Shown one piece after another: positions 10,125 to 17,641 of a stretch of DNA of 64,000 nt (positions within the stretch are counted from its first letter, which is position 1; every line of letters begins with the position of its first letter). The notes under the pieces are model-generated. The model did not search any database. It worked only from the letters and a program-made list of their open reading frames with translations, and was not told where the DNA came from. The position numbers and the translations under genes are program-made. The stretch lies in the NCBI RefSeq assembly GCF_018613415.1, contig NZ_JAGGQG010000009.1:1-64000 (forward strand). The letters are read 5' to 3'. Source of the stretch: Bacillus sp. ISL-18 (GTDB taxonomy: Bacteria > Bacillota > Bacilli > Bacillales > Cytobacillaceae).

Positions 10125-10265
10125 TTACATATCGTGTCCAGGGTTATGGTTATTACGTGAATGGTTACGGTTCTTAACTTTATGAGAACCACTCATTGGT
10201 TCCGGCTGGCCGGATTGTTTTGGAGCATTTTTACGCATATCTTTTCCATCATTTTTGTTTACCAT
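10125..10265 (-). CDS. sspP: Small acid-soluble spore protein P
   Basis: 46 residues, hydrophilic, with the SspP hallmark segment [17 protein letters not shown] and a C-terminal His/Asn-rich end NPGHDM. Start ATG at 10265 with a GGAGGGAT site. Packaged in the spore core; expressed in the forespore in B. subtilis. In B. subtilis sspO and sspP are adjacent; here a coiled-coil gene on the opposite strand (10377..10646) separates them. A hairpin (10091..10116) lies past its stop, but its T run faces the plus strand. Confidence 0.9.
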   Translation of the reverse strand: MVNKNDGKDMRKNAPKQSGQPEPMSGSHKVKNRNHSRNNHNPGHDM

Positions 10266-10376
10266 CATTCATCCCTCCTATTTGTTAGGATGCAGTCAAT
10301 AAGTGTTTTTATGCTGAATAAATTGTATTTTTCTGTGCAATTTAACGGTATATAAAATGAAGGAGTGGAATGAAAA

Positions 10377-10646
10377 ATGCAAAAATATCCTTATCATAAA
10401 GACAAACAACATGCTTTCCAAGCAGCACAGCAAGGATACGAAAACGCTCAAGGTCTATATGAGACGATTGTTAGTGACAGTGCGAGCTATGGTCATCAGC
10501 TCAAGCATTTAAAGGATGAGGTAAATGAGGCTTACCAACAGATTGAAAATGCCCTTGAGGTCGCTTCAGAACACCAGAAAGCACAATTAGAACGTTTTCA
10601 GCAAGATCTTCAAACGATGGTATCCGAAGTGAATCAAGAAGACTAA
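10377..10646 (+). CDS. Small coiled-coil protein, unknown function
   Basis: 89 residues, rich in Gln, Glu, His and Lys, with no membrane segment and no cysteine. Residues about 45-85 look like an amphipathic helix or coiled coil (HLKDEVNEAYQQIENALEVA). The ATG has a GAAGGAG site somewhat far upstream. It is transcribed between sspP and sspO, against both, and ends in a strong terminator. Location among spore genes hints at a sporulation role, but that is only inference. Confidence 0.65.
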   Translation: MQKYPYHKDKQHAFQAAQQGYENAQGLYETIVSDSASYGHQLKHLKDEVNEAYQQIENALEVASEHQKAQLERFQQDLQTMVSEVNQED

Positions 10647-10675
10647 AAAAGCAGGAGGGAGATCCTCCTGCTTTA
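10647..10675. terminator. Bidirectional terminator between the coiled-coil gene and sspO
   Basis: AAAGCAGGAGG and CCTCCTGCTTT form the stem with a GAGAT loop. A-run on the left and T-run on the right; it serves both converging genes. Confidence 0.75.
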
Positions 10676-10684
10676 CTATTGATG

Positions 10685-10837
10685 TTATTGATTCTTTTTT
10701 CGTTTTTTATTGTTCATTCTTTCTTTTGCAGTTAGTTCCGGCTCACTGGCAAATTCCTCATTAAAGCCAGCGCCTTTACCTTGACCTTTTGCCGCATTCA
10801 TCCCTGGAATTACATGATTAGACTTACGTTTTACCAT
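10685..10837 (-). CDS. sspO: Small acid-soluble spore protein O
   Basis: 50 residues starting at ATG 10837 with a GGAGGTGATT site. The sequence shows the SspO signature: [20 protein letters not shown] at the start, then [10 protein letters not shown], and a NNKKRKKNQ tail. A spore core protein made in the forespore. It lies divergent from acnA, as I recall for the citB-sspO junction of B. subtilis. Confidence 0.93.
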   Translation of the reverse strand: MVKRKSNHVIPGMNAAKGQGKGAGFNEEFASEPELTAKERMNNKKRKKNQ

Positions 10838-11162
10838 GCCAATCACCTCCTGTCATTTAATATTTCCTCCTTTACTTAATTAATGACAAAATAAAAGTTT
10901 TTTGCAATAATATTAGTGGAAGCGTATTTTCCTAAAATTCTAAATTCACTCTTGTGTAGTTGAGATTCACGAAATATTCTGAACAAAATACATAAAAAAC
11001 ATAAGATAAACTTATCAATCACAATAACTTTCTTGTTATTTACATATGTAATACGTTGTATTAAGATAAGAATTGTGAGAAAAGTGAAGATGAATGGGAA
11101 AATTCAAACTTTCAAGACTTTTCATTTAATTATGGAGAAACAACGAACAGGGGGAAATACAA
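10838..11162. promoter_or_regulatory. sspO-acnA divergent intergenic region
   Basis: 325 bases without a gene, very AT-rich. Visible dyads are GATAA-AC-TTATC near 11014 and the perfect palindrome TTACATATGTAA (11040..11051) just after a TTGTTA hexamer. These are in the place where B. subtilis citB is controlled by CcpC and CodY. I cannot assign the factor from sequence alone. AGGGGG precedes the acnA start. Confidence 0.4.
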
Positions 11163-13868
11163 ATGGTAAAAAACGACGTATTTAAGGCCCGTTCTTCCTT
11201 CGAGGCGAACGGCAAACGCTACCACTACTACCGTTTAAATGCTTTAGAAGAAGCAGGCATTGGCAATGTATCCAAATTGCCTTACTCCGTGAAAGTATTA
11301 CTTGAATCTGTACTTCGCCAATACGATGGCCGCGTAATCGCAAAAGAACATGTTGAAAACTTAGCAAAATGGGGAACGGCTGAGCAAAAAGAAGTGGATG
11401 TTCCATTCAAGCCAGCACGTGTTATCCTTCAAGACTTTACAGGTGTTCCAGCAGTAGTTGACCTTGCTTCTTTAAGAAAAGCAATGGCTGACCTTGGTGG
11501 AGACCCAGACAAAATTAATCCTGAGAAAACGGTTGATCTTGTAATCGACCACTCTGTCCAAGTTGATGCATATGGATCTTCTGATTCTTTAAAAATCAAC
11601 ATGGATTATGAATTTGAACGGAATGCTGAACGTTACCAGTTCTTAAGCTGGGCACAAAAATCATTTAACAACTATCGTGCCGTTCCGCCTGCAACAGGAA
11701 TCGTCCACCAAGTAAACCTTGAGTACTTGGCAGATGTTGTTCATGTCGCTGAGGTTGATGGAGAACTAGAAACATATCCTGATACATTAGTAGGAACTGA
11801 CTCACATACAACGATGATCAACGGACTTGGCGTACTTGGCTGGGGCGTTGGCGGTATCGAAGCAGAAGCTGGAATGCTTGGACAGCCTTCGTACTTCCCT
11901 GTACCAGAAGTGGTCGGGGTAAAGTTAACTGGAGAACTTCCAAACGGTGCAACGGCAACTGACCTTGCCTTGAAAGTAACTCAAGTACTTCGTAAACATG
12001 GTGTAGTGGGCAAATTCGTAGAGTATTTCGGACCTGGTGTACCTTCGTTACCACTTGCAGACCGTGCTACGATTGCCAACATGGCTCCTGAATACGGTGC
12101 AACTTGTGGATTCTTCGCCATTGACGACGAGTCACTTGCTTATATGCGCTTAACTGGACGTGACGAGGAGCAAGTGAAAGTTGTAGAAGAGTATTGCAAA
12201 GCAAACGGCTTATTCTTTGATCCTTCTTTTGAACCTGTTTATACAGATGTTATTGAAATTGACCTTGCAGAGATTGAAGCAAACCTTTCAGGACCTAAAC
12301 GTCCTCAAGATTTAATTCCTCTTTCACAAATGAAAGGTGAATTCGTGAAGGCTGTTTCTGCTCCACAAGGAAACCAAGGCTTCGGCTTACAAACAGATGA
12401 GCTTGAGAAGTCAGCAGTGGTTAAATTTACGAATGGCGATGAAGCTGCCATTAAAACGGGTGCGGTTGCCATTGCATCGATCACTAGCTGTACAAACACA
12501 TCAAACCCATATGTTCTAGTTGGTGCAGGTCTTGTTGCGAAAAAAGCGGTTGAACTCGGAATGGAAGTTCCTAAATTCGTTAAAACTTCTTTAGCCCCAG
12601 GTTCAAAGGTTGTAACAGGTTACCTACGTGACTCCGGCTTACTGCCATACCTAGAGCAAATCGGCTTTAACCTTGTAGGTTATGGTTGTACTACATGTAT
12701 CGGTAACTCCGGTCCATTAAAAGAAGAAATTGAAAAAACAATTGCGGAAAACGATCTTTTAGTAACTTCGGTTCTTTCAGGTAACCGTAACTTCGAAGGA
12801 CGTATTCACCCGCTTGTTAAAGCTAACTATCTTGCTTCACCACCATTAGTAGTTGCTTACGCCCTTGCGGGTACCGTAAACATCGACTTTGCTTCTGAAG
12901 CAATTGGTAAAGATAAAGATGGCAATGATGTATTCTTCAAGGATATTTGGCCATCAACAGCTGAAGTAAATGATGTGGTAAAACGCACGGTTACACCAGA
13001 ATTATTCCGTAGAGAATACGAGAATGTTTTCGGTGATAACGAGCGTTGGAACGCAATCCAAACGAGCAATGAGCCACTATACACTTGGGATGAAGATTCC
13101 ACTTACATTGCGAACCCGCCATTCTTTGAAGGGTTATCACCTGAACCAGGTACAGTTGAACCGTTATCAGGTCTTCGTGTCGTTGGAAAGTTCGGCGATT
13201 CTGTTACCACTGACCATATTTCACCTGCAGGAGCGATTGGTAAAAATACTCCAGCTGGTAAGTATTTATTAGAAAAAGGCGTCGAGCCACGTGACTTCAA
13301 CTCTTACGGTTCCCGCCGTGGTAACCATGAAGTAATGATGCGCGGAACTTTCGCAAACATTCGTATTCGTAACCAAATCGCTCCAGGTACAGAAGGCGGC
13401 TTCACGACTTACTGGCCAACTGGCGAAGTTACGTCTATCTATGATGCTTGCATGCAGTACAAAGCTGATGGAACTGGACTAATGGTCCTTGCCGGTAAAG
13501 ATTACGGAATGGGTTCTTCACGTGACTGGGCTGCAAAAGGTACAAACCTTCTTGGCATTAAAACAGTTCTTGCTGAAAGCTTTGAGCGTATTCACCGTTC
13601 TAACCTTGTATTAATGGGCGTACTTCCACTTCAATTCAAAGAAGGCGACAACGCTGAATCAATCGGGTTAACTGGTAAAGAAACGTTCGAAGTCCACGTA
13701 GATGAAAATGTAAAACCACGTGATCTATTAAAAGTTATAGCTACAGACGAAGCTGGCAACAAGAAAGAATTCGAAGTTCTTGTTCGTTTTGACTCTGAAG
13801 TTGAAATTGATTACTACCGTCACGGCGGTATTTTACCAATGGTTCTTCGTGAAAAATTACAAGCTTAA
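11163..13868 (+). CDS. acnA: Aconitate hydratase
   Basis: Interconverts citrate and isocitrate in the TCA cycle using a [4Fe-4S] cluster; the apo form can bind iron-responsive RNA in Bacillus. 901 residues, usual for the AcnA/IRP1 class. Cluster cysteines are at 443 (ITSCTN) and 509/512 (GCTTC). The swivel domain with the [13 protein letters not shown] substrate loop is near the C-terminus. Codon use is strongly biased, as in highly expressed genes. It ends in a terminator at 13926. Called citB in B. subtilis. Confidence 0.98.
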   Translation: MVKNDVFKARSSFEANGKRYHYYRLNALEEAGIGNVSKLPYSVKVLLESVLRQYDGRVIAKEHVENLAKWGTAEQKEVDVPFKPARVILQDFTGVPAVVDLASLRKAMADLGGDPDKINPEKTVDLVIDHSVQVDAYGSSDSLKINMDYEFERNAERYQFLSWAQKSFNNYRAVPPATGIVHQVNLEYLADVVHVAEVDGELETYPDTLVGTDSHTTMINGLGVLGWGVGGIEAEAGMLGQPSYFPVPEVVGVKLTGELPNGATATDLALKVTQVLRKHGVVGKFVEYFGPGVPSLPLADRATIANMAPEYGATCGFFAIDDESLAYMRLTGRDEEQVKVVEEYCKANGLFFDPSFEPVYTDVIEIDLAEIEANLSGPKRPQDLIPLSQMKGEFVKAVSAPQGNQGFGLQTDELEKSAVVKFTNGDEAAIKTGAVAIASITSCTNTSNPYVLVGAGLVAKKAVELGMEVPKFVKTSLAPGSKVVTGYLRDSGLLPYLEQIGFNLVGYGCTTCIGNSGPLKEEIEKTIAENDLLVTSVLSGNRNFEGRIHPLVKANYLASPPLVVAYALAGTVNIDFASEAIGKDKDGNDVFFKDIWPSTAEVNDVVKRTVTPELFRREYENVFGDNERWNAIQTSNEPLYTWDEDSTYIANPPFFEGLSPEPGTVEPLSGLRVVGKFGDSVTTDHISPAGAIGKNTPAGKYLLEKGVEPRDFNSYGSRRGNHEVMMRGTFANIRIRNQIAPGTEGGFTTYWPTGEVTSIYDACMQYKADGTGLMVLAGKDYGMGSSRDWAAKGTNLLGIKTVLAESFERIHRSNLVLMGVLPLQFKEGDNAESIGLTGKETFEVHVDENVKPRDLLKVIATDEAGNKKEFEVLVRFDSEVEIDYYRHGGILPMVLREKLQA

Positions 13869-13925
13869 TTAAAAAGCGAAAGCGCCTTGGCGCTCTGGCT
13901 AAACTAATTTCTATGTAATTTTCTT

Positions 13926-13957
13926 AACACCATGTCTAAATAGGCATGGTGTTTTTT
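13926..13957 (+). terminator. Terminator of acnA
   Basis: AACACCATG and CATGGTGTT stem with a short loop and a T-run. Confidence 0.85.
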
Positions 13958-14099
13958 ATGTAAGGATTGACAAAATTAGCTCTTATTCAATAAAATGGAA
14001 TTATCAAACGTAAGGGAATGAATAAAGGGCCGATGAAATTTTAATCCTATCTTTCAGCACATTTTTTCGAATAGGAAAAAGTTGAACCTGAAGAATGGG

Positions 14100-14204
14100 A
14101 TGAGTCTGTCCGTTTATGCCCTAATCGTTTTTACTGAAAACACCGTAACCTGTTATAGGTTTATTTGGTGCTGTATTTTTGGTATGGAACTATATAGGAC
14201 ATAA
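14100..14204 (+). CDS. Putative 34-residue leader peptide of the ABC-F gene
   Basis: ATG at 14100 opens a frame reading MSLSVYALIVF at its N-terminus, with a later Cys/Trp-rich part, and closes with TAA at 14202..14204. Its stop codon sits exactly at the base of the terminator hairpin in front of the ABC-F gene. Upstream ORFs of this kind sense ribosome-stalling antibiotics in inducible ABC-F, erm and cat genes. The ribosome binding site is poor (GAAGAATGGG), so translation is inferred. Confidence 0.5.
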   Translation: MSLSVYALIVFTENTVTCYRFIWCCIFGMELYRT

Positions 14205-14240
14205 AACTCTCTTTCAGGTTCACATGAAGGGAGTTTTTTT
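14203..14240 (+). terminator. Transcription attenuator directly before the ABC-F start codon
   Basis: AAACTCTCTTT pairs with AAGGGAGTTT (G-T pairs included), followed by seven T and then immediately the ATG. The 3' arm contains the AAGGGAG ribosome binding site, so the hairpin would both end transcription and hide the site. AACCTG (14150..14155) can pair with CAGGTT (14215..14220) in the loop, giving a possible antiterminator. Confidence 0.7.
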
Positions 14241-15965
14241 ATGCATACTAATCAAAAAGTCATGTTAAGAGTAAAGGGTTTGGATAAGAGCTTTCCATTA
14301 AGAAAGGTTCTTGAAAATCTCCAATTTGATATCAAAATGGGGGATCGAATTGGACTTGTCGGAAGTAATGGCTCAGGGAAAACAACTCTGGGCAAACTCC
14401 TGCTTGGAAAACTGAGTCCTGATGCGGGAATGATTGAAATAGCTGATCACCTAAAAATAGGTTACTTGTCACAGTCGATTGAGTATGAGGTAAATGAATT
14501 TGGTCAAATACACTCATATGAGGATAAGGACCTATATCAATATACAAAGGAATTAGGTCTCAACAAAGCCTATGACTGGAATCCTGAGCGACTTCGGCAT
14601 CTGAGTGGAGGAGAAAAACTGAAACTCGCCCTTTCTAACATCTGGGCATCAAAGCCTGACCTGTTAATCTTAGATGAACCAACCAATCATTTAGATTTTA
14701 AAGGGATTAACTGGCTTGTAGCTGAAATAGGAAGGTTTGCCGGCGCGGTTTTCATCATTTCGCATGACCGCCATTTCTTAGATCAAGCAATCACTCAAAT
14801 TGTTGAATTAGAAAATAGCAAGCTTTCTTTTTATAATGGGACCTACAGCGATTATCTGCTCGAAAAACAAAAAAGGATCGAGAGCCAACGGCATGATTAT
14901 AACGTCCAACAGCGCGAGATCGAAAGAGTAGAATCGCAAATGCAGCAATTAAAGTCCTGGTCCGACAAAGCGCACCGAGATTCCACCAAGAATGGTTCAG
15001 GTCCAACCAAAAGGCAAAATGGCATCAAAGAATATCACCGCGTCAAAGCGAAAAAACGGGACAGCCAAATTAAATCCAAAATGAAACGGTTAGAAAGTGA
15101 ATTGACGAAAAACAGGATCGAAAAGCCTGCTGAAGAAATAAAGGTGAAATTCCAGTTCGATGCAAGTGGGAAAAGAGGAAAACGGATTATCGAAGCAAAG
15201 AATTTGGCAATAGAATTTGCGAATCAAGTCCTTTTTAAAGATACACAGTTCTACATTAATCACGGCGAGCGGCTGGGCTTACTCGGCGATAACGGCTGTG
15301 GGAAAACCACCTTAATTAAAATCTTATTAGGGGAGGAGCCCCGCTATAAAGGGGAGATTTGGAAAAGCGATTCCCTCCAAATTGCTTATTTAAGTCAAGA
15401 TGTGGACGATCTGCCTGCCGATAAGACGGCGTTAGAAGTTCTCGGGTATACGAATCGGGATGACATCTATCGAGCCAGAACGTTGCTAGCTAACTTAGGT
15501 CTGAAAGAACAACTGATCATCAAGCCAATTGGGACCTTAAGTCCCGGCGAACGAACAAGGGTAAAGCTGACTGACATTTTGATGAAAGAATACGATGTGC
15601 TGATTCTTGATGAACCAACTAATCATTTAGATTTACCTAGCAGAGAGCAGCTTGAAAAAACATTATCGGCGTTTACTGGGACAATTATTACGGTATCCCA
15701 TGATTATTATTTTCTAAACAAGCTATGTGACCGTTTGCTTGTTTTTGATGGTCTGAAGGTGAAACGGGTCGAAAAGAAACCAGATGAATATTTAAATCCT
15801 GTTAAGAATCCTGAAACGAACGAAGAAGCATTATTACTTATTGATAACAAAATTGCTGTTATTTTAGGACAATTATCGATGATGGATCAAAAGGATCCCC
15901 AATATCCCCTATTAGACCGAGAATTTAACCTTCTACTTAAACAAAAAAGAGAACTAAAAAAATAA
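14241..15965 (+). CDS. ABC-F family ATPase, likely ribosomal antibiotic protection
   Basis: 574 residues with two nucleotide-binding domains and no membrane segments. Walker A GSNGSGKTT (about residue 37) and GDNGCGKTT (about 350), signatures LSGGEK and LSPGER, and two copies of LILDEPTNHLD. A charged interdomain linker of about 80 residues (220-300), rich in Lys/Arg/Gln, corresponds to the P-site tRNA-interaction motif. Such proteins displace drugs from the ribosome (VmlR, Vga, Msr) or act as translation factors. The upstream leader peptide and attenuator favour inducible resistance. It interrupts the acnA-yneN synteny, consistent with insertion. Confidence 0.85.
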   Translation: MHTNQKVMLRVKGLDKSFPLRKVLENLQFDIKMGDRIGLVGSNGSGKTTLGKLLLGKLSPDAGMIEIADHLKIGYLSQSIEYEVNEFGQIHSYEDKDLYQYTKELGLNKAYDWNPERLRHLSGGEKLKLALSNIWASKPDLLILDEPTNHLDFKGINWLVAEIGRFAGAVFIISHDRHFLDQAITQIVELENSKLSFYNGTYSDYLLEKQKRIESQRHDYNVQQREIERVESQMQQLKSWSDKAHRDSTKNGSGPTKRQNGIKEYHRVKAKKRDSQIKSKMKRLESELTKNRIEKPAEEIKVKFQFDASGKRGKRIIEAKNLAIEFANQVLFKDTQFYINHGERLGLLGDNGCGKTTLIKILLGEEPRYKGEIWKSDSLQIAYLSQDVDDLPADKTALEVLGYTNRDDIYRARTLLANLGLKEQLIIKPIGTLSPGERTRVKLTDILMKEYDVLILDEPTNHLDLPSREQLEKTLSAFTGTIITVSHDYYFLNKLCDRLLVFDGLKVKRVEKKPDEYLNPVKNPETNEEALLLIDNKIAVILGQLSMMDQKDPQYPLLDREFNLLLKQKRELKK

Positions 15966-16059
15966 TTTGTCACAACTTTGGCATACAGTTATTTTGTTTC
16001 AACTGAGTTTATAGTGTAAAATCGGTTATAGCAGAAGATGTAACAAAGGAGGTTCCGGT

Positions 16060-16596
16060 ATGGTTAAAAAAGTGATTGCCGCTGTAGTACTTGTTAGTTT
16101 ACTGACAGTAGCGATTGTTCAAGCAATGGATAAGAAGACTGATGCTCCGGAAACGGCGACGGAAGCATCGGCAGCAAAAGAAGGACTTTCCATCGGAGCT
16201 GCAGCACCTGATTTTGAATTAAAAACGTTAACCGGAGACAACGTAAAGCTCTCGGACTTAAAAGGAAAAAAAGTGATGCTTAACTTCTGGGCAACCTGGT
16301 GCCCGCCTTGTAAAGCGGAGATGCCGGAAATGGAGCAGTTTTCTAAACAATTGAACAAGGATACTGTAATTTTAGCGGTTAATATCGACCCTCAATTAGA
16401 TGTACAAGGATTTGTGAATGAAAATAAAATCACGTTTCCCATCCTGCTGGATGCAGAAGACAAAGTAAATGAGGCCTATCAAATTCTGTCGATCCCGACG
16501 ACCTATTTTATTAATAGCAAAGGGATTATTCAGAACAAATATACGGGCTCGATGAAGCTTGAGAACATGAAAAAATTTACCCAGCAATTGAATTAG
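16060..16596 (+). CDS. Membrane-anchored thiol-disulfide oxidoreductase, ResA/TlpA type (YneN-like)
   Basis: 178 residues. An N-terminal signal/anchor (residues 3-22) is followed by a low-complexity Ala/Glu linker and an extracytoplasmic thioredoxin fold of the AhpC/TSA-Redoxin type. The active site NFWATWCPPCKAEMP has its cysteines near residues 85 and 88. A cis-Pro loop (SIPTTYF) is present. Expected to reduce disulfides on the outer face of the membrane. AAAGGAGG precedes the ATG, and a terminator follows at once. Position after acnA matches B. subtilis yneN. ResA for cytochrome c maturation is a paralogue that I cannot exclude. Confidence 0.85.
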   Translation: MVKKVIAAVVLVSLLTVAIVQAMDKKTDAPETATEASAAKEGLSIGAAAPDFELKTLTGDNVKLSDLKGKKVMLNFWATWCPPCKAEMPEMEQFSKQLNKDTVILAVNIDPQLDVQGFVNENKITFPILLDAEDKVNEAYQILSIPTTYFINSKGIIQNKYTGSMKLENMKKFTQQLN

Positions 16597-16630
16597 AAAG
16601 ACATTGATTCGCATCAATGTCTTTTTTTGT
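16597..16630 (+). terminator. Terminator of the ResA-like gene
   Basis: AAAGACATTGAT and ATCAATGTCTTT stem followed by TTTTG. Confidence 0.85.
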
Positions 16631-16740
16631 TGGAATTTAAAAAAGTACCGCTTTTCTTAAAATTTTCAAAAAGTTGTAATAATTGCAACCGTTTCCGGGA
16701 ATAATAGCTGTTAGAATAAGATATAAGGATGGTGAAACCA

Positions 16741-16872
16741 ATGAGAAAGCCTAGAAAACGTTCATTCGCAGAACTTGTATTAGAAAATAAATCACAACTT
16801 TTAAAAGATCGTGCTGCTATGGAAAAAATTGAACAGCGATTAGAAGAAAAGCGCCTCGGTAAAGCTGAGTAA
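16741..16872 (+). CDS. FbpB-family small basic protein
   Basis: 43 residues, basic, with the pattern RKPRKRSFAELV at the N-terminus and the motif DRAAMEKIEQRLEEKR, recognisable as the FbpB (Fur-regulated basic protein B) family. In B. subtilis FbpB helps the small RNA FsrA in iron sparing. No clear Fur box is visible upstream. AGGATGG lies upstream of the ATG. It is placed between yneN and sspN, 65 bases before sspN. Confidence 0.75.
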   Translation: MRKPRKRSFAELVLENKSQLLKDRAAMEKIEQRLEEKRLGKAE

Positions 16873-16937
16873 TCACATTTGTTTCCAATCATGCTTCGCC
16901 TCCTTATGGGCAAAATGTAAGTAAGGGGGGATTGGAC

Positions 16938-17081
16938 ATGGGTAATCCAAAAAAACACTTTCAAGCTTACACACCGAGTCATTTAGGCACTCAACCTAGA
17001 GGCTTTAGTGGAAATAATGGAAAGAAAATGAATGATACTTCTGGAAAGCATGCACAGGTCATTCAAACAAAAGGTGAATAA
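16938..17081 (+). CDS. sspN: Small acid-soluble spore protein N
   Basis: 47 residues. The start is ATG 16938, with GGGGGG just upstream. The protein has the SspN pattern: MGNPKKHFQAYTPSHLGTQP, then a GxNGKKMNDTSGKHAQ segment and the QTKGE terminus. A spore core component. It is followed by a terminator and then tlp, as in the sspN-tlp locus of Bacillus. Confidence 0.92.
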   Translation: MGNPKKHFQAYTPSHLGTQPRGFSGNNGKKMNDTSGKHAQVIQTKGE

Positions 17082-17094
17082 TTTAACCATTTAT

Positions 17095-17129
17095 AAGACC
17101 CGTCAGGCCTAGGCCTTGTGGGTCTTTTT
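17095..17129 (+). terminator. Terminator of sspN
   Basis: AAGACCC pairs with GGGTCTT around an inner AGGCCT/AGGCCT stem, followed by a T-run. Confidence 0.8.
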
Positions 17130-17219
17130 GTTTGAAGTTACCATTGAATCCTGTGATAAATTTTGCGTCTCGTTACAAACTATATCTGTACCAAATACAC
17201 CTTGAGGAGGAATTTGACG

Positions 17220-17447
17220 ATGACTTATAACAACAAACCAAATCCTGATGACCGCAGCGATAACGTTGAAAAGCTTCAATCGATGATTACCAATACAATT
17301 GAAAATATGGAAGCTGCGGAAGAATCACTTGCTTTTACAGATAGTGAAACACAAAGACAGCAAATCCAAGCAAAGAATGACCGCAGACGGGAAAGCATCG
17401 AATCGTTCCGTTCTGAAGTAAAAGATGAGGCAAAAAACCAAGGCTAA
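17220..17447 (+). CDS. tlp: Small acid-soluble spore protein Tlp
   Basis: 75 residues from the ATG at 17220, which has a TTGAGGAGG site; an upstream ATG at 17163 has none. The protein shows the Tlp signature NPDDRSDNVEKLQ near the start, NTIENMEAAEESL in the middle, and the KNDRRRESIESFRSE end. Despite the old name 'thioredoxin-like protein', no CxxC is present; it is a minor spore protein. Followed by a strong terminator. Confidence 0.94.
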   Translation: MTYNNKPNPDDRSDNVEKLQSMITNTIENMEAAEESLAFTDSETQRQQIQAKNDRRRESIESFRSEVKDEAKNQG

Positions 17448-17459
17448 CAGCTATGCTCT

Positions 17460-17494
17460 TAGGACCTGTTCATAAACTGAACAGGTCCTTTTTA
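17460..17494 (+). terminator. Terminator of tlp
   Basis: AGGACCTGTTCA and TGAACAGGTCCT form a 12-bp stem followed by TTTTTA. Confidence 0.9.
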
Positions 17495-17641
17495 GGATGT
17501 TCAGTTCCATTGCCAACGACTTGTGGATATCTCTTAATGGAGACTTCTGCCTAACTAAGTCCTCTTATTTTATTTGGGGTAACTTATTATGATAAGATAG
17601 TAAGTAAAACCTAGCACCAAAGAATTTTAAATAGAAGAGTG

